NCBI GenBank assembly: GCA_041623475.1
Contig: JBFJWU010000139.1
Coordinates: 1-8,162 of the forward strand
Direction of reading: 5' to 3'
Source: JBFJWU01 sp041623475 [NCBI: bacterium]
GTDB lineage: Bacteria; J088
Length of the DNA: 8,162 bases
The notes under the pieces are model-generated. The model ran no database searches. It saw only the letters and a program-made list of their open reading frames with translations, and was not told the DNA's origin. Positions 1 to 6,167 of the stretch are shown here, piece after piece. The position numbers were made by a program, and so were the translations under genes. Numbering within the stretch: the first letter of the stretch is position 1; each line of letters begins with the position of its first letter.

Positions 1-1
1 G

Positions 2-2524
2 GGAATGAATTTTTCCAACTGGAGAAAGCAGACCATTCAGAGGCGGCTGCAAAAACGAATGTTGCTCCAGGATTGCACCAGTATCGAAGAGTACATCCAA
101 CGAGTGAGGACGTCTGACGCAGAAGCCCAGGGATTGGCCGAGGATTTTCTGATCGGCGTTACCAACTTCTTCAGGGATCGGACAAAATGGCGGGTTGTCA
201 AGGAAGTTTGCTGTCAGCAGATCTTCGGCGATCGGGGACGCAAGGAGCCTGCTCGATTCTGGGTTGCTGGATGCTCAACCGGTGAAGAAGCATACACTTT
301 GGCCATGGTCATCGAAAACTACTTTCGTGACAACGAAATCCGCGCCGAATACAAGATCTTTGCAACTGACCTGAATAGCAAGGCAATTGAGTTTGCCGGC
401 CGGGGAATATATTCGGATTCCGCCTGTGCTGACCTGTCAGCCGAAGAGCTTGACAACTATTTTGTCCGCGTCAAAGCGGGTTACCGAGTTTCTGAACAGA
501 TTCGGCAGCGCGTTGTATTTTCATCGCATGATCTGCTTGCGGATCCTCCGTTTATTGACCTGGACATGGCAACGTGCCGGAACCTGTTGATTTACCTGGA
601 GCCACATGCCCAGCAGCACGTGATTGAAACCATGATGTTCGCGATCAGGACCGGCGGTTACCTGTATCTTGGCAGCAGTGAGTCCCCGGGCGAAGATATC
701 AGCCACCTGGAACAGGTGGATGCAGGATCAAACCTGTACAAAGTAAAACAGCGTCTGCGTGGCTATTCCGCCCGTGGACGGCACATGCGCGTTGTCGAAC
801 GCAGTCGCCGTGCGGGGCGCGTCGTTACGGCGCCTGCAGTCGTTGGACGGTCTCATTATGACCAGATGATTCGCAGTAAATTCGCTCCGGCATGTGTCCT
901 GGTGTCTCCTGACCTGAACATCGTATACAGCAATGGGCCGGTTAACCGGTTTTTGAACCATCCGGAAACGCCTGGTGATTCGAATCTGGCATTATTGACC
1001 AATGAAGACGCGGCCATGGTTTTTGCCGATGGGGTGCGGCGTGCTCAGGAAACGCAGAAAGCAGTCAGTTATCGGGGCGTCAAGTTTTCGCACCTCGGGA
1101 AACCGATGAATGTGAACCTTCGGTTTCACCCCGACACGGATGTTAACACGGCAGAAGAGCTGGTTTGGGTCGAGTTCAGCCGTGCCGCACGTCGGCGCAA
1201 GCCATCCAACGATGAAGTCATCGAGGCCGGGAACCTGGTCGATAACCAGCAGAACCAACTGTTGAAGCGAGAGCTGCGGGAGACTCGTTTGAAGCTGCAG
1301 ACCACCCGGGAACAGCTAAGCAGCGCAAACGAGGAACTGCAGGCTTCGAACGAGGAACTGCAGGCGTCCAATGAGGAACTGCAGAGCACCAACGAGGAAC
1401 TGCAGTCCGTGAATGAGGAACTGTACACGGTTAATACGGAGCTGGAGCAGAAGATTTCGCAGTTGAGCCAGGCTTCACAGGACATCGAACAACTGTTGAA
1501 CGGCACCGGAATCGGCACAATACTGTTGGACGAACAGCTGAATGTAAGGCTGTTTACACCGGTCGTCACAAAGAATTTTTCGCTTCAGACCAGTGATATA
1601 GGGCGTCCCCTGAAAGACTTCGCTAATACGATCGGGGGACCGGTTGTTGCCGAGCAGGCAGACAAAGCCCTGGCATCAGGCAAGGATTTGGAGCGCGAAG
1701 TCAGTGACGGACGCGGAAACCATTATTTGTTGAGGCTTATGCCCCACAAACATAAAGATGGAAAAATTGCGGGTGCCATTATTACAATTACCGACGTCAC
1801 GACAATCAAGAAACAACATCGGGATCTGGAACTGGCCAACCAGTACCTCGACAACTTCGTTGCAGCGGCGTCCCATGATTTGCGAGCGCCAGTGACTAAT
1901 CTGGTCAGCCTGTTGAGTCTGTATGACGAAGCATCGTCAGACCAGGGACTGCAGGCCGATATCATTACTAAAACGACCGCAACGGTTGCCAAGCTCAAGG
2001 ATATCCTGGACGGCTTTATCGAACTTGCTGAAGTCCAGCGAACAAATGACGGTTTCGATGATATTGTTGATTTGAACCAGGCCGCTGATGACGCGCTGGG
2101 CGAGGTCGATTTTTTCGAAAGGGATATCGAACTGGAGAAGTCACTGTCGGTGCCAACGATCAGGGGGAATGCATCACTGTGCCGCGTTGCACTTCGGAAC
2201 CTCTTTTCGAATGCCGCAAAACACTCGCCAGGTGACGGTCCCGCCAAGATCGAGATCGGTACCGAAGTGGTAAATGATGCCATCAGGCTTTGGGTTCGCG
2301 ACCACGGCAAGGGCATAGACCTGAACGAGCAGCCAGTGTCTGAATTGCTGCAACCATTCGTTACCGGAAATAATGATTCTGTTGCAGGGACTGGCATCGG
2401 CCTGCATCTGGTCAATTTGGTCGCAGAAAAAATGGGCGGATACGTAACATTGGACAGTCGGCCGAACTACGGCACGACCGTTTCGATGGCTTTTCCGGCT
2501 GTAACGGAGTCGTCGTCGGCCTAG
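2..2524 (+). CDS. CheR methyltransferase-PAS-PAS-histidine kinase hybrid, 5' end cut by window edge
   Basis: Predicted chemotaxis-type fusion joining an S-adenosylmethionine-dependent glutamate methyltransferase to a sensor histidine kinase. Residues are numbered from the ATG at base 5. CheR part (1 to about 250): VTNFFRD (52-58), SAM-binding GCSTGEE (89-95), ATDLN with D122, and CRNLLIYL (191-198). PAS-like region at about 285-395. Heptad coiled coil at 416-498, rich in NEELQ. Second PAS at about 500-610. Kinase: phosphoacceptor H624 in SHDLRAP, N-box N736, DHGKGI at D766, GTGIG (795-799). All kinase boxes look intact. The frame is open to base 2, and the first residues resemble the interior of the CheR N-terminal helix domain, so the ATG at 5 is probably not the true start. 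Relatives often carry a CheB methylesterase domain further upstream; whether this one does cannot be seen. It ends in TAG. A receiver gene follows 48 bases later, probably in the same operon and a likely phosphotransfer partner. No membrane segment is visible, so it is probably cytoplasmic. Confidence 0.93.
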   Translation, partial: GMNFSNWRKQTIQRRLQKRMLLQDCTSIEEYIQRVRTSDAEAQGLAEDFLIGVTNFFRDRTKWRVVKEVCCQQIFGDRGRKEPARFWVAGCSTGEEAYTLAMVIENYFRDNEIRAEYKIFATDLNSKAIEFAGRGIYSDSACADLSAEELDNYFVRVKAGYRVSEQIRQRVVFSSHDLLADPPFIDLDMATCRNLLIYLEPHAQQHVIETMMFAIRTGGYLYLGSSESPGEDISHLEQVDAGSNLYKVKQRLRGYSARGRHMRVVERSRRAGRVVTAPAVVGRSHYDQMIRSKFAPACVLVSPDLNIVYSNGPVNRFLNHPETPGDSNLALLTNEDAAMVFADGVRRAQETQKAVSYRGVKFSHLGKPMNVNLRFHPDTDVNTAEELVWVEFSRAARRRKPSNDEVIEAGNLVDNQQNQLLKRELRETRLKLQTTREQLSSANEELQASNEELQASNEELQSTNEELQSVNEELYTVNTELEQKISQLSQASQDIEQLLNGTGIGTILLDEQLNVRLFTPVVTKNFSLQTSDIGRPLKDFANTIGGPVVAEQADKALASGKDLEREVSDGRGNHYLLRLMPHKHKDGKIAGAIITITDVTTIKKQHRDLELANQYLDNFVAAASHDLRAPVTNLVSLLSLYDEASSDQGLQADIITKTTATVAKLKDILDGFIELAEVQRTNDGFDDIVDLNQAADDALGEVDFFERDIELEKSLSVPTIRGNASLCRVALRNLFSNAAKHSPGDGPAKIEIGTEVVNDAIRLWVRDHGKGIDLNEQPVSELLQPFVTGNNDSVAGTGIGLHLVNLVAEKMGGYVTLDSRPNYGTTVSMAFPAVTESSSA
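1328..1453 (+). repeat. In-gene 21-base tandem repeat encoding a heptad coiled coil
   Basis: Six consecutive 21-base units start at 1328, 1349, 1370, 1391, 1412 and 1433. Each encodes one heptad of the form N-E-E-L-Q-x-x; the later units drift to NEELYTV and NTELEQK. The DNA copies are close but not identical (GAG GAA CTG CAG is the most conserved core), so this is a protein repeat kept at the codon level rather than a fresh duplication. It forms the middle of the coiled coil linking the first PAS region to the second PAS and kinase. This kind of linker is familiar in CheR-PAS-kinase hybrids. Confidence 0.85.
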
Positions 2525-2572
2525 AATGTTTACAAGAGTTAGTTCTCTGGCGATTCAGGAAGACCTAATGGT

Positions 2573-2965
2573 ATGAATATTCTGCTAATCGATGATGATC
2601 AGGATCTCTGCTTCTTGTTCAAGGCATTCTGTAAGAAGGTGTCTGCCGATATTTCAGTCGAATGGCAGGACAACGGAGCCGCAGGGTGGGAGTATCTATC
2701 CAGCCGATTGTCATCCGACGACGAGATACCGGATGCGGTCGTAACCGATCTGAGTATGCCGCAATACGACGGATTCTGGTTCCTGGACAAGTGCGAGGGC
2801 GCCCTTGCAGCCAACCGGGCACGGCCGCAGGTATTTGTCCTGACCTCGTCCCTGCGTTCGATCGAGCGCGACAAGGTACTTGGCTACAAATGTGTTACTG
2901 AATGCCTGCTCAAACCGGTCTCGCGACAAACGATCGAAAACATCGTCCGCCAGATTCCTGGTTAA
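2573..2965 (+). CDS. Single-domain response regulator (CheY/Rcp1-like receiver)
   Basis: A 130-residue stand-alone receiver domain with no output domain. The phosphorylation site is complete: acidic triad D7-D8-D9, phosphoacceptor D59 in VVTDLSMP, switch residues T91-S92, and K114-P115. The extra residues between D9 and D59, including the acidic loop around 47-54, recall Rcp1-type regulators that pair with PAS- or phytochrome-type kinases. The ATG at 2573 is preferred because an AGGAAGA-like ribosome binding site lies at 2557-2563; the ATG five bases earlier runs into a stop after two codons. The gene lies 48 bases after the hybrid kinase on the same strand, so it is the probable recipient of phosphate from H624. 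How it passes the signal on cannot be told from sequence; it may act by binding a protein or by returning phosphate in a relay. Confidence 0.9.
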   Translation: MNILLIDDDQDLCFLFKAFCKKVSADISVEWQDNGAAGWEYLSSRLSSDDEIPDAVVTDLSMPQYDGFWFLDKCEGALAANRARPQVFVLTSSLRSIERDKVLGYKCVTECLLKPVSRQTIENIVRQIPG

Positions 2966-2980
2966 CTTCCGAATACTGGC

Positions 2981-3010
2981 CGGGCTTCTGCCCGAGGCAA
3001 ATGCCCCGGG
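2981..3010. terminator. Possible hairpins between convergent genes
   Basis: The 46-base gap between two converging genes holds two overlapping inverted repeats. The first is a perfect 5-base stem with a 4-base TTCT loop (2981-2985 with 2990-2994). The second is an 8-base stem with one mismatch and a 4-base loop (2991-2998 with 3003-3010). They share bases 2991-2994, so only one can form at a time. No run of T follows on either strand, so a standard intrinsic terminator is not clearly shown. Position is the main argument. Confidence 0.35.
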
Positions 3011-3011
3011 A

Positions 3012-4223
3012 TCAGTTCAACCGTTCGATGATCATGGCCATTCCCTGGCCACCGCCAACACACATGGACTCCAGCCCGAATGTCGCATCGCGATCCTGGA
3101 GATTGTGGATCAGGGTGGTCATGATCCGTGACCCCGTCATTCCAAACGGATGGCCCAGGGCGATGGCCCCGCCATTGACATTCAACTTTTCGAAGTCAAT
3201 TCCCAGATTGCGTGCCGACGGGATGACCTGGGCGGCAAAGGCTTCGTTGATTTCGACCAGGTCGATGTCGCCGATGGTCATTCCGGCGCGTTTAAGCGCC
3301 TGTCGACAGGCTTCTTCGGGACCCATGCCCATGATTTCGGGGTTCAGGCCGGTGACACCGCTGGCGACCACACGTGCCAGGGGCGTTACGCCCAGTTCTT
3401 TGGCCCGGGCGTCACTCATGACCAGGACGGCGGCAGCGCCGTCATTCAGCGGGCAGGCGTTGCCGGCAGTAACGCGCCCGTCCGGGCGAAAGACCGGATC
3501 CAGTCCGGACAGTTTTTCGACGGTGGTGCCGGGGCGGGGACCGTCGTCGGCGTCGACTACCGTGCCATCGTCCAGAGTGATTGGGGTAATTTCGTCAGCG
3601 AAGTAACCGCGCTCGACTGCGGCGACCGCCTTTTGCTGGCTGGCTGCGGCAAATTCGTCCATGTCCGCACGGCTGACATTCTGGGCCTGGGCGACGTTTT
3701 CTGCGGTTTCGCCCATGGTGATGTAGATGTCCGGCAGTCCGTCCAGCGGTGCCCAGCCGGGCTGGCCGCCTTTCATACGCTCGGCGGTGCGGGCTTCGGC
3801 ATCGGCAAATTTTGGATTGTGAGAGTCTTCCATTCCGTCGGCCCGCCCGTACTGGAACTGGCTGACGCATTCAACGCCGCCGGCAACAAACACATCGCCT
3901 TCGCCGGCCTTGATGGCGTGGGCGGCCATGCGGATTGTCTGCAGCGACGACGAACAATAGCGATTGACCGTGACACCGGGAACGTCCGGCAGGCCAGCCA
4001 GGACCGATGCAACGCGGGCGACGTTATAGCCCTGGCGTCCGGCCGGCTGTCCACAGCCCCAGATCACATCTTCGATCGTTGCGGGATCAACCCCGGGCGC
4101 CTTGGCCAGCAGGGCCTGGATGATGTCGGCCGACAGGTCGTCCGGACGTTTGCTCATCAGCGAGCCCTTGAAGGCACGGCCAATCGGGGAGCGAGCGGTA
4201 GCAACTATAACAGCTTCGGGCAT
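3012..4223 (-). CDS. Thiolase family acetyl-CoA C-acyltransferase
   Basis: Predicted degradative-type thiolase that cleaves a 3-ketoacyl-CoA with CoA to give acetyl-CoA and a shortened acyl-CoA, or runs the reverse condensation; cytoplasmic. The protein has 403 residues, a normal length for the family, and both halves of the thiolase fold are present. Catalytic residues are visible: nucleophile C90 in NRYCSSSLQT, N326 in NEAF, H358 in GHPFGMTG, and C388 in CVGGGQG near the C-terminus. The start MPEAVIVATARSPIG is typical of the family. The ATG at 4223 follows an AAAGGA ribosome binding site (4232-4237) at about 8 bases. No hydratase or dehydrogenase partner is adjacent, so it looks monocistronic with its own promoter. 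Motifs alone do not separate a beta-oxidation role from acetoacetyl-CoA synthesis or degradation of side-chain or ring compounds. The acyl-CoA ligases upstream on the same strand make a catabolic role plausible. Confidence 0.95.
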   Translation of the reverse strand: MPEAVIVATARSPIGRAFKGSLMSKRPDDLSADIIQALLAKAPGVDPATIEDVIWGCGQPAGRQGYNVARVASVLAGLPDVPGVTVNRYCSSSLQTIRMAAHAIKAGEGDVFVAGGVECVSQFQYGRADGMEDSHNPKFADAEARTAERMKGGQPGWAPLDGLPDIYITMGETAENVAQAQNVSRADMDEFAAASQQKAVAAVERGYFADEITPITLDDGTVVDADDGPRPGTTVEKLSGLDPVFRPDGRVTAGNACPLNDGAAAVLVMSDARAKELGVTPLARVVASGVTGLNPEIMGMGPEEACRQALKRAGMTIGDIDLVEINEAFAAQVIPSARNLGIDFEKLNVNGGAIALGHPFGMTGSRIMTTLIHNLQDRDATFGLESMCVGGGQGMAMIIERLN

Positions 4224-4252
4224 ACGTTTGGTCCTTTCGTCCTGGTACCAAC

Positions 4253-4270
4253 TTGTCGTTCATCCGACAA
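4253..4270. promoter_or_regulatory. Inverted repeat, candidate operator for the thiolase gene
   Basis: TTGTCG, six bases, then CGACAA: two perfect 6-base arms in an 18-base site, 30 bases upstream of the thiolase start codon. It lies just downstream of a TATAAT on the minus strand and covers the expected transcription start, where a repressor would block initiation. The size and symmetry would suit a dimeric regulator such as a TetR-family protein, many of which control fatty-acid genes. The regulator is not identified, and I do not recognise the site as a known box. As RNA it could also form a weak 6-base-pair hairpin in the leader. Confidence 0.45.
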
Positions 4271-4274
4271 AATA

Positions 4275-4304
4275 ATTATATATAAAAAAAATTGAATATG
4301 TATG
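4275..4304 (-). promoter_or_regulatory. Candidate sigma70-type promoter for the thiolase gene
   Basis: On the minus strand a perfect TATAAT (4275-4280) lies in a very AT-rich stretch between two GC-rich genes. A weak CATACA (4299-4304) is 18 bases upstream and matches only half of the -35 consensus, so an activator or UP-like AT-rich DNA may help. The predicted start near 4268 gives a leader of about 45 bases and falls inside the inverted repeat. AT-rich DNA produces TATAAT easily by chance; its location directly before the gene is what supports the call. Confidence 0.45.
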
Positions 4305-4319
4305 CCGGGCCAGGCGGCT

Positions 4320-5078
4320 TCAGTCGGCGCGTTGCAAGGGAAGCAACGTTTCAATCGTGAACAACAGGTCTTTCATTCGGGCTGGTTTTTCAATCAGGAT
4401 GTCAGCGTAATTGCGCACGACCGAGTCAATCGCGGCCTGGTCGTCAGCGCTGATGACGACGACTGGCACATCTGCGTTGCCTGCGATACTGCGAAATTCA
4501 CGCAGGATCGTCGTCCCGTCGATGACCGGCATATTGATATCCAGGAGGATCAGGTCAAAACGATTCTTTAACATTGCAACGCGGGTCTTGACGCCATCGG
4601 CACATTCGACGATGTTCAGGTCGATTGCCGGGTTCCGGGACCTAAGGCGATCCAGCCCCTCGGTAATCAGTGACCGTATGGCGTGGTCGTCGTCAGCCAG
4701 CAAGATGTTCAGTTCCCTGGGACTGTCCACCGGCTGGGGCTTATCGACAGCGTCGACGATCTGCTGGAGCCGGGAAAGACCATCGGTATTGTCTTTACTA
4801 TCGGTCCAACCGACGCCAAACCCAAATTTTCCATCGCGAATCCCGTGGCGCTTGACATCGCCCGTCAGGCTGAATCGATTCGGAATACCCAGCAACGCAA
4901 ACGTCAGGACGACCCGGGTACCCACCTCGGGCATGCGATCCGATTCGATGAAACAACCGCCCTGGCTGATATCGCGGGTTTGCACCGAAAATATGCTCTT
5001 GGTGCCGAATTTCTTCTGTTCGACCCGCGCAATGATCGGATAGCGGCGAAAATTTCGCCGTTCAACTGCCTGTGTCAC
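4320..5078 (-). CDS. PilZ domain-receiver domain fusion protein
   Basis: A 252-residue cytoplasmic protein predicted to bind cyclic di-GMP through an N-terminal PilZ domain and to accept a phosphoryl group on a C-terminal receiver. PilZ (about 5-110) shows both binding motifs: RxxxR within ERRNFRRYP (R7/R8 to R11/R12) and DxSxxG as D36-I-S38-Q-G-G41. The receiver (about 122-250) has D129-D130-D131, phosphoacceptor D180 in LLDINMP, S210 and K231-P232, so both halves look functional. The start is GTG at 5078, 15 bases after the stop of the upstream receiver gene. It is the first usable codon after an in-frame TGA, and only a poor ribosome binding site precedes it, which suggests translational coupling. 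The overlapping ATG at 5080 meets TGA at once. The protein most likely links phosphorelay input to c-di-GMP level, for example in motility or surface behaviour; its partners are unknown. Confidence 0.92.
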   Translation of the reverse strand: MTQAVERRNFRRYPIIARVEQKKFGTKSIFSVQTRDISQGGCFIESDRMPEVGTRVVLTFALLGIPNRFSLTGDVKRHGIRDGKFGFGVGWTDSKDNTDGLSRLQQIVDAVDKPQPVDSPRELNILLADDDHAIRSLITEGLDRLRSRNPAIDLNIVECADGVKTRVAMLKNRFDLILLDINMPVIDGTTILREFRSIAGNADVPVVVISADDQAAIDSVVRNYADILIEKPARMKDLLFTIETLLPLQRAD

Positions 5079-5093
5079 ATCAGCTGCCCGAAG

Positions 5094-5480
5094 TCAGGCC
5101 GCGGAACGGGCGACTTGGGAAATTGCGGCTGCCAGTCGGTCAACAGAAAGGTCCTTTTTGTCAATCAGTTCATCTGCGCCAAGTGACAGCGCCTCTAATC
5201 CCTTTGCGCTGTCAGCAATGCTGGAAATCACGATGTATCGTGTGTCGGGACTGATTTCCTTCATTTTCTTCAGGCAGGTCAGTCCGTCAACGCGCGGCAT
5301 TTCAAGGTCCAGCGTAACGACGTCCGGTTGCCCGTTTTTAAGGAGCCAGATGGCCTCGTCGCCGTCCCTGGCGACGCCCGATACGATCACGTGTATGCTT
5401 TCCATTCGGCGAAATCCAGCTTTGATTGCGCTGCGAACGACGGGTGAGTCATCAACAATCAATACTTTGATTGAATCCAT
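5094..5480 (-). CDS. CheB-like stand-alone receiver domain protein
   Basis: A 128-residue single receiver domain. Active-site residues are D10-D11, phosphoacceptor D58 in VTLDLEMP, S86-S87 and K108. The phrases VDDSPVVR, TLDLEMPRVDGL and VISS resemble the N-terminal receiver of CheB methylesterases, yet the protein ends after the receiver with no esterase domain following. Residues 108-109 are KK where most receivers have KP, which may alter the loop beside the active site. The ATG at 5480 has an AGGT ribosome binding site (5486-5489) about 5 bases upstream. It is the first gene of a two-gene unit with the PilZ-receiver gene, driven by the promoter at 5547-5576. With no output domain it probably works by protein contact or as a phosphate sink. 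It could be the remnant of a CheB or a CheY-like protein that simply resembles CheB. Confidence 0.9.
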   Translation of the reverse strand: MDSIKVLIVDDSPVVRSAIKAGFRRMESIHVIVSGVARDGDEAIWLLKNGQPDVVTLDLEMPRVDGLTCLKKMKEISPDTRYIVISSIADSAKGLEALSLGADELIDKKDLSVDRLAAAISQVARSAA

Positions 5481-5546
5481 TCATTACCTGCTTTTATGAC
5501 ATTAGGTGCTCTGTCCGGTGCATCCCCTGAACCGGTCCTGCCAGTC

Positions 5547-5576
5547 ATTACACAGTGTAGTTCTGCGGACTGTCAA
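5547..5576 (-). promoter_or_regulatory. Sigma70-type promoter for the receiver / PilZ-receiver operon
   Basis: On the minus strand, a perfect TTGACA (5571-5576) and TGTAAT (5547-5552, five of six consensus bases) are separated by 18 bases. The expected start is near 5540, giving a leader of about 60 bases before the ATG at 5480. The region lies in the 138-base gap after dinB, directly after its possible terminator, which suits a new transcription unit. Confidence 0.6.
5549..5559. promoter_or_regulatory. Small perfect palindrome over the -10 box
   Basis: TACACAGTGTA is an 11-base perfect inverted repeat around a central base. It covers most of the -10 element and the adjoining spacer of the promoter for the receiver operon. 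A bound regulator would compete with RNA polymerase. It is short enough to arise by chance, and no matching second copy was seen elsewhere in the window by eye. Confidence 0.3.
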
Positions 5577-5579
5577 ATA

Positions 5580-5618
5580 GGCCTGCGGAATCGGGCCCGT
5601 TTCCGACACGAGCAGGCC
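5580..5618 (-). terminator. Possible terminator hairpin after the DinB-family gene
   Basis: Perfect 7-base arms, GGCCTGC (5580-5586) and GCAGGCC (5612-5618), begin directly after the TAG stop of the DinB-family gene. The 25-base interval between them can form a smaller inner stem (TCGG with CCGA). On the transcribed strand it is followed by TATTTGACA, not a true T run, so termination may be partial. The base of the stem lies three bases from the -35 box of the next promoter. Confidence 0.35.
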
Positions 5619-6146
5619 CTACTGGCTGAACCCCATCCTGAGCATTGCGACCAGATCGGTCACCCCCGGGTCCACGCCCTGCTGAAAAATCAGTGTCGTC
5701 AACTGGCCACGATGGTGGGTCTGGTGGTTGAACATATGCTGGACGGCCCACCACAGCGGGTGCCCCTGTGCGGCCCCGTCGCTGCGGCTGTAAGTCACTG
5801 TTCTTTGTAGATCCTCGGGGGTACATCCGGCCACGAATTCGTTGATCAGTCGGTCGTAATCCTGCCGCACACGCTTGAATTCATCCCAGTCAGTGTATAA
5901 CTCGTCGTCCAGGCCGCTGATTCGAAGTGGCCGCCCGGTCGCGTCTATCAACTGATATTTGTCATCGTCACCGGACATTCGCCGCAGCCAGAACGAGTCC
6001 GCCAGCAGGATATGATTCCAGGTGCCGTGGATGGACTTGAAAAACGCGCCAAGGTCCTGCCGGCGCGCCTGGTCAGACAATTGGTCGCAAGCGCGAACCA
6101 GATTGTCATTCATCCACTGGTTGTAGCGGGCGAACGCCTGGATCAT
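5619..6146 (-). CDS. DinB-family metal-binding four-helix protein
   Basis: A 175-residue protein with the pattern of the DinB/YfiT-like superfamily: mostly helical, small, with three conserved histidines binding a metal. It opens ARYNQWMNDNL, the usual first helix. Likely ligands are H45 in TWNHILLADSFW and the HxxxH pair H141 and H145 in HQTHHRGQL near the C-terminus. Characterised members of the wider superfamily include thiol transferases using mycothiol or bacillithiol, and maleylpyruvate isomerase; most members, including DinB itself, have no proven activity. The substrate here cannot be inferred. The ATG at 6146 lies 21 bases after the stop of the upstream acyl-CoA synthetase, with only a weak GGCGG about 11 bases before it. 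Its start matches where relatives begin. It is probably the last gene of the ligase operon, and a possible hairpin follows its stop. Confidence 0.88.
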   Translation of the reverse strand: MIQAFARYNQWMNDNLVRACDQLSDQARRQDLGAFFKSIHGTWNHILLADSFWLRRMSGDDDKYQLIDATGRPLRISGLDDELYTDWDEFKRVRQDYDRLINEFVAGCTPEDLQRTVTYSRSDGAAQGHPLWWAVQHMFNHQTHHRGQLTTLIFQQGVDPGVTDLVAMLRMGFSQ

Positions 6147-6167
6147 ATCGATGTCAACCGCCAGGGT

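Noticed and set aside
1126-1569. Minus-strand frame with a striking CSSS-rich repeat
   Set aside because: The repeat is just the antisense reading of the NEELQ heptad codons.
1723-2415. Minus-strand open frame of 230 codons inside the hybrid kinase gene
   Set aside because: It is serine-rich and antisense to the conserved kinase core, with no recognisable domain; a shadow of the plus-strand gene.
2529-2557. TTTACA near 2529 as a -35 box for a separate promoter of the plus-strand receiver gene
   Set aside because: No acceptable -10 sequence lies at the right distance; co-transcription with the kinase is simpler.
3150-4295. Long plus-strand open frame of 381 codons opposite the thiolase gene
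   Set aside because: It lies antisense to a thiolase with all catalytic motifs, its translation is low-complexity and matches no family I know, and it is explained by the codon bias of the real gene.
4284-4318. Possible terminator after the PilZ-receiver gene: GCCG/CGGC stem followed later by eight T on the minus strand
   Set aside because: The stem is only four base pairs with mismatches inside, and the T run is more than ten bases away; too weak to call.
4411-5043. Plus-strand open frame of 210 codons opposite the PilZ-receiver gene
   Set aside because: The minus-strand frame has intact PilZ and receiver motifs; the plus frame has none.
6151-6156. TTGACA-like sequence on the minus strand before the DinB-family gene
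   Set aside because: It overlaps the start region of the gene itself and any start from it would lie inside the coding sequence; judged chance.
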